Assembly (NCBI GenBank): GCA_951802425.1
Contig: OX637802.1
Location: 1,922,001-1,986,000, forward strand
Reading direction: 5' to 3'
Source: Clavaria fumosa
Lineage: Eukaryota > Basidiomycota > Agaricomycetes > Agaricales > Clavariaceae
Length of the DNA: 64,000 nt
This document shows positions 12,012-24,520 of this stretch, one piece after another. The notes beneath the pieces were generated by a model. It saw only the letters and a program-made list of their open reading frames with translations. It was not told the origin of the DNA and did no database searches. The position numbers and the translations under genes were made by a program. Each line of letters starts with the position of its first letter. Position 1 is the stretch's first letter.

Positions 12012-13446
12012 TCAGTGCCGGCTGAACCAGGCGCGGGGTTCGGTGTTCTCTCTGGTGCTTCGGGAGGAACGAGGAGGTGACTCGAGAAGCCGCGGACTAA
12101 AAGAACCGCCCGCGCTCAGCGCCGGAGAGCTGTTGTACCCGTACGTTGATTCCTGCCCATCATTATCCTCCATATAGGACTCCTGAGGGGAGACGCTGAA
12201 GTTTTGTTGCGTAGCCGATGTGGCCGCCTGCTTCTCGAGTTGCCGCTTGCCCTGCCTGGATGACGGCGAGAAATGTTAATGCTGGCGTATCGAACCCGAA
12301 CAACATGACAATGATCTTGCCTTTTGTTCTGGAACCTAATAGCGCCATTAATTCATCAAACGTGTTTGGCGTGGAGATGAACTAAGGTCAGCTCACCATA
12401 TTTGAACACTTCTTGGGGTCATGCCGAGCTGTCTCGCGAGTTCCTCGCGCTCTGCGGTCGATGGAAATGCTGTGCGCTCGTACACCGCGTTCAGCACCTC
12501 GAGCTGCGCCGGAGTGGCTCTCTTCCTCTTCTTTTTCGCCGGCTGGTCGGCGGTAGCCTCCTCCTCAATCTCTTGAGAATCTTCAGGCAGAACGACGGCC
12601 GACGACCCCTCCCGCGTGGAAGCGGTCACTGTGCGGTTGGTGCGCGTGCCGCGGTGGACACGGTGCGAGTGAGTGAGCTGCTCTGAGTCTGTGTAGTGAA
12701 CATGGGACGCGTGCATGGGGCGCGCGTCATGCATGAGCGAGGGTGGGTACGCGTACGACGCCGAGTGGGACGCCGAATGAGACGCGTGCTGCGGGTTAAC
12801 ATACGGGTGCGACAACGTCGTGGGAGATCGAACGCCGACTGATCCATGGGGATGTTGGGACGCGTACGGCGCGGGCTGCGCCCATCTTTCATTGCTCATG
12901 GCATGCGGCTCGGACACATGTGAGGATCGGCGACTGCTGTGAATATCGCCGAGGGTATTTTGCGACGGTCGGGACGGAGTATAACTGGCTCCAGACGAAT
13001 ATCGAGGGTCCAATTGCTCGTAGTTATACGAGGGAGGTGAAGGTTGATATGGATGTCCTGAGCAAAGAAATGCAATTATATGAGTTATTTACCTTAACAT
13101 TTAATAAATGGCTCACCAGAGGAAACAAACCATTGAGGGGATGAGACTTGGTAATCTGCTCTTCCAGGAGAGGAACGGGGTTGGGCATATTGCTGTGGGT
13201 ATGAAGAAAATTGCGGGGGCGCTGCACAGAGTGAAGCAACAAAACTGAGCGAATCGTACCACACGGAAATATTACAGAAAGGAAGATAGACAGACCTGGA
13301 AAGTGCGAGGTTGGAAATGCTGAAGAAATAGGAGGGAGGACTGGTCGCATACCCTGGCCCTGGCCCTGGAAAAAACTGCCATGGTGATCCCCACCAGGGC
13401 TCCTGCGTGCTCTAGGATTGATGTTATATCGATCGGGGCTCGTCAT
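12012..13446 (-). CDS. homeodomain transcription factor
   Basis: Minus strand, ATG at 13446-13444, stop at 12014-12012. The N-terminal exon (MTSPDRYNINPRARRSPGG...) and a second exon (APPQFSSYPQQYAQPRSS) are low-complexity, as is a large third exon rich in Ser, His, Pro and Tyr. An acidic patch (DSQEIEEEATADQ) and a basic patch (PAKKKRKRATPAQLE) lead into a typical 60-residue homeodomain: VLNAVYERTAFPSTAEREE, ARQLGMTPRSVQIW, then WFQNKRQ. Recognition helix 3 is split: FQNKR comes from a 15-nt exon (12335-12321) followed by a GC-AG intron (12320-12256), which restores FQNKRQGKRQLEKQAATS. Without that intron the frame is lost. The C-terminal 70 residues are Ser/Pro-rich. Expected role: nuclear, sequence-specific DNA binding; the target is unknown. 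It is a typical, not TALE, homeodomain, so not an obvious mating-type HD2 protein. Confidence 0.85.
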
Positions 13447-15208
13447 ATTTAGCAGAAGAAAGAAGCGAAGGAACACAGAAAAAATGAATGAGAGGTAAAT
13501 GCTGCTGTTAATTCGCAAAATTGGCGTCGTCTCTATTTAAGCCGTGATGCCACGCGAGTGAAATGCCTCAGGCAAGTGAAAGAATATCCCGAGTTGCACA
13601 GCCTCTATTCAGCAAGAGAAATGAATGACTCGATCAGCTGTAAGAGAAACCGCGGAATACGACAGGAGACGTGCAACCCTGGACAGAACCACAAGCCACA
13701 AACCACACGGCAACGGAGACGTTGGCGGTAGACGCGTTGTGACACAGGCACCAGACACGCGTGATGTCGGGAATTTGAAAGCCTGCAGAGTGGTGTAGTG
13801 CAGGCGCTGGAACTGAGTTGGCAAGATTCATCGCGTATTTAACCAATTCCGCTTGGCAGGTGGTGAAGTATCGCGGAGAGATCGAGGCCGGTAGTCCGGA
13901 CGAAATGAGTTACGGCCCGAAAAAGAAACGGAAGAAACCTGTGCAATGGGTTAAGGGAAGATTGCGAAAAAAAAGTGGCACGCGTACAATGCGTGCTGTC
14001 TTTGTTGCCTCGTGGTCTTTGAAATCTGTGCTAACGAGGAGGTCCACACTTGATCATAACGTAGGCCCTTGGAAAGCCAGTACTGATAAAAAGATGAGTC
14101 GCATTTGGACCAACACCGCGTCTAAAGGTCCGGACCGGGATCTAGGCGATCTCATCGCAAGGCACTTTATCTCACTTCTTTTTCGATGTTGGTGTTATGG
14201 CCGAGGAGACCAATTAGAGCCCGCAAGAACGCTTCTGAAAATGCATCGCACTATGATCCCAGTAAGGCTCCCGAGGTTCGTTCTGCATTCTCAGACGTGG
14301 GACTAGGGCCTGGAACCGAGTCATCGCATCAATGGAGGGGCTTACAGCATTCTCGTCCAACGTAAAAAAAAAAGAAGATGATCCGTATTGTGGTAGGGTT
14401 GTTTCTATTTTTCGGCCAGTGAAACGTCGGCGAGTTTCTGGGTTGACGAGGAACCAATGAACGAAATGGGTGACAATACACGCGCCCCGTCACACTCACA
14501 TGCCGTACAAGTAACAACGGATGCTCTATAAGCGCCACGCGACTACCCTGGACACACGACGGGGAGCCTACTGACAGATATCACGCCAGATAGACTCCGT
14601 CTACACGTCGTAGATAACCGATACTTATGCCCTTTAGGCTGTGATTGGAGGAAACGAGCAAGGAACGTGAGTCTTTGGCCAAAAGGAGTTCTGCGGTACA
14701 AATCGTGCTAGCCCCTCACCGTGCACCCATCACCACCGATGCGTCATCGTCGACAAAGGGTTGACAATTGGAGCGAGACCCTTTTCAACTCTTGCCCGCA
14801 GAGCATCTCAACTGACCGGCTTGCGCCAGATGGCGGAGTCTGGGCGGACACAAGTTATAATAATGCCACTATCTCGCTCCTTAATCAATGAAACGAGAAA
14901 TTAATGAAGTGTCAAGGATAGATCCCGACGATATCAAGAAGGCTAAGATTCCAAAGGCTAGGATTGCTATATCCAAAGAAGAAAATGTGTAGGCGCCGAC
15001 GGTCTAACCCCAACCCCACCGCTACCCGATCCTGATCACGTGACACCATATAATTTCCTCTTTGGGCCTTCACAGGACGATCAGCACACCATGATCCAAC
15101 TAGCCGCTCGCCTCAAGCTACACGGCCCAAGTCTCCTCTCGCTTGCTCTCTGTCATCCAAGCCGGCCATTCAGCCCTTGTTGCACAATTATCTAAGCACC
15201 TCACAATC
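13447..15208. other. divergent intergenic region, 1.8 kb
   Basis: This separates the divergently read homeodomain and kinase genes and should hold both promoters. Several short frames exist, the longest being 13818-14306 (+), but none shows family similarity or plausible splicing. A/T-rich motifs such as ATAATAATGCC (about 14856) are present. No repeat was seen. Confidence 0.5.
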
Positions 15209-18200
15209 ATGACAGAAAGAACTAACCGTCCGTTACCTGCGCTTCCTCCTGACGATTCTCCTCAGCCGACAGACCCGTATTATTATCGTCCGAATCTTTA
15301 CTTTCCTGCCTATCCTTTCCCTCCATTTTTTACGCGAAACACTTGTGAACCGCCGGAAGAACCAAGGACGACCCTTCGCGGTGGTACTTTACTACACAAG
15401 GGTTTCTACGATCTCCTTGCCATGATTCCTGCGCCTTCTCCCTCGCGATTCTTCTGGGGCGCCCCGGTTGCCGAACCTGTCATCGCCGGGCCCCGTTACG
15501 AGGACATCAGTCCAAGCACAAACTCTCCTCCTCCTCCTCCTCCTCCTCCTCCTCAAGTTACGCCATCTAGTCCTCCTAAGAAAGGTCGACGAATTAGCAA
15601 AGATATGGTCTCCAAGCCGACCGGATTTGTGTAATGTTCTTTCGAATACAGTTTCATTGGCATGCAACCTCACCGAACAAACCGATCAGACATCTGGTAC
15701 ATGCGTCCGATGCCGAGCAACTCGAGGCATTGCTCACGCGTTGGGGTCCCGACGGGCAAGGGAAAATAGGAGGCAGGATCCACCCACGATCACAATATCT
15801 TTGTCCGCTGACACAGAACGGCCAGATCCGCAGTGGGCGAACCCCATCAAGATCCACGTGCGCGAAATCAATCAGGCGAAAGCCGTAAACGAAGTCGTCA
15901 ACGCGCTCAAGCCCACATTTGCCGGCACGTTAGACGCGCAGCTCCGCGTCGTCAACGGGATGAGCGGGACCACGTCCTCTACTCTGACGACAGCCGCCAG
16001 GGAGAACTTTCCCATCTCAGCCTCTGTGGATGGCTTACCAGGGCGCCCCGGCCATTCTACCCTTCGATGGGGCGGAGGTCTCCAGACTCATCTGGAGCTA
16101 CGCGAGCACGAAGACGGTCACTCCTGGAACAACAATCAAATTCTCGCGGTCCCTCCTGAGCCGAAGCCATTTACACCCTCCTTAGCTACATTGGAAAAGG
16201 TCGTTGCAGCTCGAATCTATTTTGAGAATGTATATTTCCCTCTGCTGCGTCACACACCCCCTCGTGATCAACGCCGCTTGGCATTGGAGAGAGACATGAT
16301 AGCGATGCGACTCACAGAGAACCAAAAAGAGTACCTTCGCTTTAAATGGTTGCAGAATGAAACCGCGTATCTCCGAGAAAAGAGAAGGAAAGTTGACGTT
16401 AATGCTTTCGTCAAACTAAAAACGATTGGTCATGGTGGGTACATGTGCTGCAACTCCCTCCTTCTCCTTATCGATTCGTTCCCACACCGCAGGCGCCTTT
16501 GGTGTAGTTTCACTCGTCAGAGAGAAGTCAGATGGTCAGTTGTATGCCATGAAAGAAGTAAGCCATGGGAATCGTATGGCAAGTGGCGCTGATACTAATG
16601 ATTGTCTTATCGAGTTACGCAAGACGGATATGCTGCGAAAAGCTCAAGAAGGGCACGTCCGCGCAGAAAGAGACCTTCTCAAATATGCGTCGCTGGTCAG
16701 CTCACCCACTCAAGCGGACTGGATCGTAAGGCTGCACTACAGTTTCCAAGACCGTGATCATTTGTATCTGGTGTGTATCTCTTTGTCTTCGTACCCTCAC
16801 TTCTCAGCCGTGAAATGAACTGTCATTCATACCTTTAAATGAAGGTACTAGAATACATGGGCGGCGGTGACCTTCTCAACCTTCTGATAGAGAGAGATGT
16901 GTTTGAAGAAAATTTTACCCGCTTCTATGTCGCAGAGGTCTGTTCACCTGCCCTATATCTTCTTTAGACAAACTTCCATTCTCTTCTGTTTGGGCTTAGA
17001 TGATACTCGCGATCGAATCCTGTCACACTCTCGGCTTTATCCACAGGGACATAAAACCTGATGTGGTGTCCTTTCTCATAGGTTAATCCTCCATCTTCTA
17101 ACTGTCCCCGTTTCCGTCAGAATTTTCTGTTTGATCCTGAAGGTCACATCAAATTGAGTGATTTCGGACTGGCGTGAGTCCTGACGCCGTATCTCGAGCC
17201 CTATCTCCTCATCAACGCCCATAGAACTGATTTGCATTGGGCGCACGACACATCGTGTGAGTGATCAGGCGAGAGAATTTTTGCGGAACTCGGTTTGAAC
17301 CGTTGTGATAGATTATGAGCAACAGCGGCTCCATTTGCTCCACAAACATGGCATTGATCTCCAGGACGGCAATGCCCTCACTGATGGCTCCAAGACCAAA
17401 CGTCTCGACCGCAAAGAAGTGGAACGCCTCATGGGAGGAGGTGAAGGCTCTGAAGGTGTCTTCACGTGGCGGGAGAGGCATCGCCGATTGGTTTGTCAAA
17501 ATGTCCTGGTCTAATTGTTCGTGACCTAATTCGTCTGTCTGGTCGCTCGTGTCGATGCACAGCTAGCATACTCCGTGTGGGTTTTGTTATTTTCTTCGTT
17601 CTAGATGTGATTAATGACGCCGAGAGCACTGCATTTAGCTGTGGTACGAATTCTTACAGTGAGTCGGCTATGCCTCACAACGTTTTTTGTTGTTGTGATT
17701 CACACCTTCACCGCTCGGCTGCAGTGTCGCCAGAAGTCATCCGTGGACATGGCTATTCTTACTCATGCGATTGGTGGAGCCTTGGCGTGATCATGTTCGA
17801 ATGCTTGTATGGGTGAGGCTACCGCCATTATTCGTTGCGACTTCAGGTCAACTTGCTGTTCTACTGCAGATATCCGCCTTTCATCAGTAATTCGGTATGT
17901 CCTTCTGCTCAGGGCTCTTTAATGCGTTGTCTACGCCAACCCTTCTACCTCGCTCACGATCGCCATGCTTCAGCGCCACGTCACGAGGCAAAAAATTCTC
18001 AATTGGAAAACCGCTCTGCGCTTCCCGCCCAAGCCGCGCGTATCACATGAAGGCGTTAATTTGATGCAGCAACTCCTGTGTGAACCCGAGGACCGCCTGG
18101 GCTCGCAGGCGAGCGCATCCGTGTCGAGGCCCAACTCCGTCGTGATGCAAGCCAGAAGGAGCGCTTTCCTGCCCGCGGGTACTGGCGGCAGCAGCGTGGA

Positions 18201-18752
18201 TGGTGCGGAACACATCAAGGTTAGCATCCCTATTTTATACCTCGATCCTTGCTTCCGGAGACTCAAATGATTTTGAATTTGTCGAATTTGCCGTCCCGCA
18301 GGCTCACCCGTGGTTCCGAGGCATCGATTGGATGAATATACGCCGTTACCCTGCACCCTACCGTCCACAGCTCCGCAGCGCGGATGATACTCAGCATTTT
18401 GACCCGGATATTCCACCGGAGGTATGTGACTCGGCTCTACATATATTATTCGCCTCCGCTGTCGGTCCTGACATGCCGCTAGCCCCTCGCGCCCGCCAAC
18501 GGGGCGCCGGCGGACGCTACTCGGGACCCGGTGCTCGGCAACAAATTGCATGGAGAGGAAGTCCTGAAGGTGCGAAAGGCGCTCGCTTTTGCGGGGTTCA
18601 CGCACAAGAGTCCCCGAACCATGAGCTACATCAAGGCCGAGCAAGCCTTTGACTCCAAGCTGCAGACATATGGTCAACATGCCGGAGAGCGAGGCCGACA
18701 GGTTGCCCGGGAAGTCCGTGAGGTGGGCAAGGGCAGGGCCATCTCTATGTGA
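15209..18752 (+). CDS. NDR/LATS-family AGC kinase with N-terminal CRIB-like motif
   Basis: Many short exons. The N-terminus is proline-rich, with a run of nine prolines from a CCT repeat (about 15527-15555). After an intron the sequence ISKDMVSKPTGF-VHLVHAS resembles a CRIB (Rho-GTPase binding) motif and is followed by a segment ending GKIG-DPQWANPIK; this junction needs a GC donor at 15773 (intron 15773-15825). The kinase domain shows GHGAFGVVSL, YAMKE, HRDIKPDNFLF, SDFGLATDLHW, then an NDR-type insert (LHKHGIDLQDG), activation loop CGTNSYMSPEV and SYSCDWWSLGVIMFE. A C-terminal extension carries AFAGFTHKS, a possible hydrophobic motif. Known role of the family: polarity, septation and morphogenesis with Mob cofactors. 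The CRIB reading suggests direct Cdc42/Rac input; that is inference. The start MTERTNRPLPALPP opens a continuous frame. Confidence 0.85.
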
Positions 18753-19749
18753 GGCCCATGGTCATTCCGAGGGCTGCAGCATCCTGTGTACGGTAATGAT
18801 CTTCCGTTATGCTGTATTTGTATGACATGCGTATTAAATGTTGAATTAGCCACGTCCTTGCTGTACAGTACTGTAAATACTTCGTCTCTACGTTTTCGGT
18901 TGGCAATGAACGATTGCCTTGTGTACTTGTAAACTTATTTACTGTAACTGCGTTGGCTACCACCACGAGGCTTGGTCGGTGCGGGCCGGACGGTCTCTTC
19001 TTCTGTTGTTTATGTAGAACAGCTAGCTCGATCGAAGCATCGACGTCATTTTGCAGAAGAAGCTGAACTTCTTCCTTGTGCGCAGTGATCTGGAGAAGCC
19101 CTGGGATTCATGTAAAGTTAATGTGATGCCGTTGACACTGGCGTTGGCGGGTGTGCAATGGATGGGGTGGCGCCGCCGACTGCACCGTGACCCTAGCAAG
19201 GCTCGTTCGTGGGCGGCTGTGGGTTGTTTCATTGAACTTTCTAAATTTACACCCATATGGCCTACTGGAGAAGTCATGTCCAACACAGCGACAGGATACC
19301 TCGTTTTTGAATTAGGCAGGCGACCGTGTGAGGGAAACGTGTGTGAAGCTCAATAACGACATGTGCCCCAGGCGAGCGGGTGACGCAGCAGTCCATGAGG
19401 CCGAGTCGCTACGCTTGCATTGCGTGACCAATGGCGGTGTGCACATCACTAAGCGACCGCAACTGAACCACACCGGCCTCACAGAACGAGAAATTGGGGG
19501 TCGTGATGGCGAAGGCGAAGAGAGGGAGGGCTTACGATAAGGAGATGGCGAACACGAGATGCAAGTTTCACCGAGAACCAATGAACATGTTGCCGACAAG
19601 GCATAAAAAAACATTCACATAGCAAGCGACCAAGTCTACGAAACTTTACACGATCCAATAGATATCGATACAGAGACAACTATTAGGGAAAAGACGATAA
19701 ATAAGGAACGAGAAAAGAGTCCCGAATCTTGAAAACGAGTGTCCTCGTG
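18753..19749. other. convergent intergenic, 1 kb
   Basis: This lies 3' of both the kinase and the zinc-finger gene. Only short unrelated frames occur; no repeat or RNA gene was recognised. Confidence 0.5.
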
Positions 19750-20975
19750 TCAAGTCGGTCTAGTCTCTTCAGGCGGTTTAGGCGGAGGCGTAGGTAGACG
19801 ATGACTTGGCCCGACATTTGGCCGGGAACGTCCATAAGGTTTTTTCCGGCGGCGACGTCTCTTCCTCCGGCTAGGGCCAACGGAAGCCTGACCTTGACTG
19901 ACTTCTGTTACGGCGAAATTGCTGCGTCGAGAACTTGGGAGGGGTTGGACGGGGGGGTGCTTACCGCAGAGGAAGATCCAGCCGCGGCTTGGGCTCTGCG
20001 GAGGAGGAGGATCGCGCATCGCATGATTCCCCGTCAGAAGGTTCTTCATGGTCGGCGGATGTGATTCCATGTGCTCGAGCATGCCTCCTCATATTGCTCA
20101 AGACGCTGAAGCTACGGCCGCAACCTTCCTCTGGACAAACGAAAGCTGCTCAGGTGTCGCAGGGTCAGAATAAGGTATCATTGAGTGTGGGAGCTGACTT
20201 ACGCTTCTCACCCGTATGGCTGTTGGTGTGGATCTGCGCATGGAACCGTCAGCATTGCGATAAGCCCGAGACAGATTGAACAAACTATTACTTTCAAGCT
20301 GCTAGGGCGGTTGAAGGCTTTGGGACAATATTCACACTTGTATCGGGGCGGAGAGGACATGGTTGGCTCGCGGGAGGACATATCAGCGCTTGTAGCCGCA
20401 GTAGGATTCGCCATGTCTGGATACCCGTATCGTCCAGGAACTCGCTCATCCGAGAAGTGATGTCGGCCAGTGGGTCGATGGGACCCTCCAGCCTGTCCGG
20501 AAGGATGAACTGTCCCTTGCCCCATAGACGGAGTCCACGCTGGGTCGTTGGCAGTCCAGCCGTAAGCCGCCGTTTGCGATCTCGAATATGGATCCACAAT
20601 CGGCAAATTGGACGCTTGAGGAGGAACGCCCCGATAGTCGTAACCATGCGGCTGCGTCGATTGTCCTCGCACAGGGGGACTACTCCATGTTGTGGTGCGG
20701 TGCGGATATTGCGCAGAGGCGGGATGTCGTGAAGCAGACGGCCCAGAATGATTCAACGGACTCGGGTTCGAGGGCTTGGGGAACCATAAAAATCAGATCG
20801 AAACCAGCTCGCGGACACCCATACACATGGCGAATCCTCACCTGTGAAGCTGGCCCGGATAGAGGTATGCCTGAGTACGAATTATTGCGGATTGGTACAG
20901 GAGAGCCATGCTCCGTGCTGGCTCTCGAGCGGGGTGAATATGAAGCTGTGGGCGTGTGCCGGGGGAACAATTCCT
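19750..20975 (-). CDS. C2H2 zinc-finger transcription factor, 5' end unresolved
   Basis: Minus-strand exons begin at about 20975 (acceptor GTGCACAG) and run through a Ser/Pro/Tyr-rich region into two C2H2 fingers: YKCEYCPKAFNRPSSLK-IHTNSH, with the intron inside the first finger (donor at 20291), then TGEK-PFVCPEEGCGRSF and LSNMRRHARAH. The TGEKP linker is itself split by an intron. The tail is acidic and Ser-rich, and after one more intron ends with a strongly basic stretch (SRRKRRRRRKKPYGRSR), probably a nuclear localisation signal. Expected role: nuclear DNA-binding regulator; target unknown. No ATG is available in the first recognised exon because a TAG at 20985-20983 closes that frame, so at least one upstream exon is missing. 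One candidate starts at 21419 (MSGPIQEYDLRND) but the join was not established. Confidence 0.75.
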
Positions 20976-22278
20976 CTGTGCACTATAAATCAGGCGGGGC
21001 GCCACAATGACTGACAAAGTCAGTGCTCGCCTCCAAATAGATGTCGGATCGATGGAAGAGTTGGGCGCCCTTGATCTCCTGGGGATATCTTGTCCGAAAC
21101 GCGGCCTGACATTGCAGAAGTCTGGATAAGAGTAGAGTGTGGGATGAGCCCCTTGAGGTAGGAGGAGGTCCGCGGCATGTCACTTTTATAATCGATTGGG
21201 CGCGGCCTTGTTCAAATATTTTGAATTGCGCTCTGCGCATGGCGCTGCCTGCGATGGTAACGAAAACCGATGACGGATTACCGAAAAACCTGTGGAGCAC
21301 CCGGACGGCGCGAATCGTGTTACAACTCCGTTGCGGGCTCGGTTTCCAAGATGCTACCTGCATGCAACAACAAGTGTTTGATCGTTGCGAAGATCATATT
21401 CCTGAATCGGGCCCGACATGAGCCCGCTTCCTGAGTCGGGGACCAGCGAAACGCATGGCGTAGCAAATCACTTTGGGTCGAACTACGTGTTCCACGTCCC
21501 TGGCGTCTATTCTCCACCTGCAAGTTGCTCAGATGGTTGGCATATGGTGCAAAGTCTCCCTGATGGATTGTGGCGCATGGTTGATACATTAGGGTCTGAC
21601 CAACGAATCGGGACCACGAGACAGCATGGGATTCCCGTGGACTGGACGGGCGGATGGAGCTGGTCAAATGGCCGCTGTTGGGACCTAGACGTCGTGATGT
21701 CCTGAAACGTAAAAAGCCCGAGCAGGATCTGCCGTTGACCCCAGACGATGCTCTGTGCAAGGCTGTGACCCAGATAGATTTCTCTTGGAGATTAGAAGAC
21801 CCGAGTGATGGATGACCAGAATTTGCCACTCTAGAAAAAGCCTCAAAACAAAAAAGACAAAAAGATCTCCAATTGAAACAATAAGAAAAAGGACAGTAAA
21901 AAATAAAGACAGTTTTAAAGAAAAAAAGGACAAAAAAACCTGCAAGACGGAGGGAACGCTTAATAAGGTTTGTCTCGAGACAAAGCGGTGAGATGTCGCT
22001 GCAATCAGCACTGTAACGGTTGTCGCGTATGGCTGATTGTCGCGTGACACTAAGTTAAGCCGGTTGATCTGAGCTAGCATCGGACTGGAGCATGGCCCTC
22101 AAGCGGAGAGGGGTTATATGATAAGTGTTAGAGATCAGTTCGACATCGCTCAAATCTAACTTTGCTCATGTTGTCAACACTCCAAGTCAGGATCAACGCT
22201 GATCATCCTCCTCAGCGTTGTTACCTCTGTCGATCCCAATAAGTCAGTCATTTGTGCCGTCACGGTCGCGACTGCGCC
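20976..22278. other. upstream region of the zinc-finger gene; probable unassigned 5' exon(s)
   Basis: A minus-strand frame around 21830-21320 and a short frame from 21419 could contain the missing N-terminus of the zinc-finger gene. The rest is A/T-rich (21830-21960, AAAAAGGACAG-type runs). BolA ends at 22279 on the same strand, so the promoter of the zinc-finger gene lies here. Confidence 0.35.
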
Positions 22279-22917
22279 TCAAGGACACGGCGATCCATTG
22301 GAACATTTGACGCACCCGCCAGAGACCGCCATCTCACGTGGACTAATTGCATTAAGTCCATGTTCTTCGGGAGTCTTGGTAACCAGTGACAATGAGTGCA
22401 AGCCCTGCGCCAGCTCATCTGCAAGCGCGGAGTATATCAAACGGTGCCGTTGGAGGGCGCTCTACACCGATGGATGAATGAGACATCACAATTGAAAGAT
22501 ATGGCTTCACCTTGCCCCTGAAGATATCAGAAACCGCATGTATAGCGAAATCTATGTTGTGATAACCCCGTGTTCCTTCAGCACCCACTAAACGAGAAAT
22601 ATGTTTTCGCCTACGTGTTTCTCCACCCGCAGTCTGATAAGTCCGCATGGCTGCGTGGTGGCGATGTTGTTCCGAGTCATTTCTAATGGTAAGCACCAGG
22701 GGTTTGAGCTGTGCCGTCAGCTGGGGTTCAACTGAGTGTCGAGTGCAACAAGGAAATTAAATGGCTTAGATGCAACAGCGCAACACACCTTGTCGTGTAT
22801 TGCACACTCCACTGGTCCAGGACTCATCAAATTGTGCACGAATGCAGGGATATCGTTGACCATAGGAGCTCGGACAATCGGCGGAAACAATCGCAGTGGC
22901 AATCTCAAGAGCAACAT
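22279..22917 (-). CDS. BolA-like protein, probably mitochondrial
   Basis: Four exons on the minus strand: 22917-22789, 22720-22615, 22551-22511 and 22461-22279, giving 152 residues with consistent phases. The N-terminus MLLLRLPLRLFPPIVRAP is Arg-rich without acids, as in mitochondrial presequences. The BolA fold is complete: LTAQLKPLVLTIRNDSEQH, RHHAAMR with an adjacent short loop, GGETHFAIHAVSDIFRGK and SALQRHRLIYSALADELAQG. Known role: BolA proteins work with monothiol glutaredoxins in Fe-S cluster transfer or iron signalling; the mitochondrial form supports 4Fe-4S maturation. A short tail after LSLVTKTPEEHG ends with GGCVKCSNGSPCP, three cysteines not typical of the family. A later in-frame ATG (MSPGPVECA) could give a non-mitochondrial form. 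Confidence 0.88.
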
Positions 22918-24029
22918 GCAAACCGTTGCCGAGCGCCGCAATCGCGGCAGGAACTCGGGAAACCTAGGAGGTGAAGTTTCACGTCCATCGCGGCGTTACT
23001 CGACGAACGCTCGTCGTATATCGCAATTATACACAGCCCGGGCTTATGAAGCGCACATCAACTCCCCCGACCCCTTGCCTCCGATGTCCAAGCAAGCAGT
23101 GAGGCGAGACCGGCCGAACAGACACAGCCACGCCGTCTCCGGGTGTTCGGTCATTTGCGCTTAACAGCCATCCATCATCACCGCGTCTCGTTCCTGATCA
23201 TCTACCACTTTCAGGCATCAACCGCTTGTCGCATGGCTCCTGCTGCGCTGTCTATATTAAGGACGGTGCACGCCTGCCCGGATCCCTTTTTTTGACCGAT
23301 GAGAAACTGCATTGCCATCTCATCTCCGTGGCTTCGCGTTCAGTATGCAGATATCTGGTGAGTGAAGAAAATACCCCTTCCCTATGTCATGACCGTATGG
23401 AACAGCGATTCTTCCGAGCTAGAGGTTCTTGCTGGCACCCCACGATGGACCGTGTTCTATGCCACGTTGTCCCTGATCGCTCACCCAATCCATTCAATTT
23501 GTAACTTTCAGACAATTTCCATCACGCCCATGTTGCCCTTACCACCCTGTGATCTAATTTAGATGTCGTAACAGATTACGGACAAATTGACTACTAGATG
23601 GGGACATCAATCCTCACCATTGGGACTACAGTATGGTTTGCGTTGCTGAACTTTGACTTCACCTCTCCTATAAGAGCAAATTATTTGCCACAATCCAGAT
23701 TCTCATTAGTTCCCAAGTCAATCTATCCCTGTAGCTAAAATTCTATCAGTGCCAAAGAAGAAATAATTGTTCTGAGGACAAAAACTCAACCAAGGATTTT
23801 GACATTTTCTCGGAAATTTAATCTCCTAGATCAACAGGATTACTGTAAACCCCAGTGGAAACACACTACGAAATTGTGTAATCCATATGCCATGGAACAG
23901 ATTGTCAACATGAACTGGGTCAGAAATTTACACAACAAGATGCCACAATTGCCCATGTTCCCATGCCTTGAGGAGTCTATTCCTGACTGATAGCCATTGC
24001 CCCAAGTGCAAACCTTCCTCAGAGGTCTG
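22918..24029. other. intergenic, left flank of the transposon island
   Basis: This holds the BolA promoter. A short plus-strand frame from 23233 (MAPAALSILRTVHACPDPFF) looks like a protein start but ends at once; it could be the first exon of a gene destroyed by the neighbouring insertions. Nothing else was recognised. Confidence 0.4.
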
Positions 24030-24520
24030 AATGGGACTAGTGAATGACCCGGGTAACCCTGGGGTAAAAAAATTTGACCCGTACCCTTACCCGTGCATAC
24101 CCATACCCATGAACGAAGGGTAAGGGTAAGGGTGGGTAAGGGTCAAGGGTACAGCAGGGGTGTGTCATAATACGAGAAATACTATCTACTATTGAATTAC
24201 ATCCCAATTCTCCTCTAGTGGCTCCTCCTCTTCATCCTCCTTGAGATCAGGGAGCATTGTAACTGCTTTAACATCACTGTCTCATATGTATCCCATTAAG
24301 CTCCATGCTCCCAGACATATCAAGGCTCATGTCAACTGAACTGAGAGGCGACTACAAAGATGTGACAGCAAAATTCGGAGAACCTGGGTACCTGGTGAAC
24401 CCGCCTGAGGGGTACGGATTTCTCAGGGGTACAAAAATTTGTACCCGTACCCGTACCCTCACTTACCTGCCCTACTTACCCATGTGGGTCTGCGTACCCA
24501 TGTCATTCACTATAAGGGAC
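24030..24520. repeat. GGGTAC/GGGTAA-rich repeat pair
   Basis: Two clusters, about 24045-24160 and 24380-24515, share the same layout: a GGGGTA-AAAAATTTG core followed by ACCCGTACCC-type words. The right cluster includes the palindrome GGGTACAAAAATTTGTACCC; the left includes the looser GGGGTAAAAAAATTTGACCC and facing runs of ACCCTTACCC and GGGTAAGGGT. This looks like the two ends of a small repeat element. It is not a telomere motif. Confidence 0.45.

Noticed and set aside
11773..12177. 134-codon plus-strand frame
   Set aside because: Overlaps the 3' exon of the homeodomain gene on the other strand.
13818..14306. 162-codon plus-strand frame in the homeodomain-kinase gap
   Set aside because: No motif, no plausible splicing, composition like flanking non-coding DNA.
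24040..24510. Telomere-like repeat
   Set aside because: Words are GGGTAA/GGGTAC in short mixed clusters, not a TTAGGG array, and the DNA continues normally on both sides.
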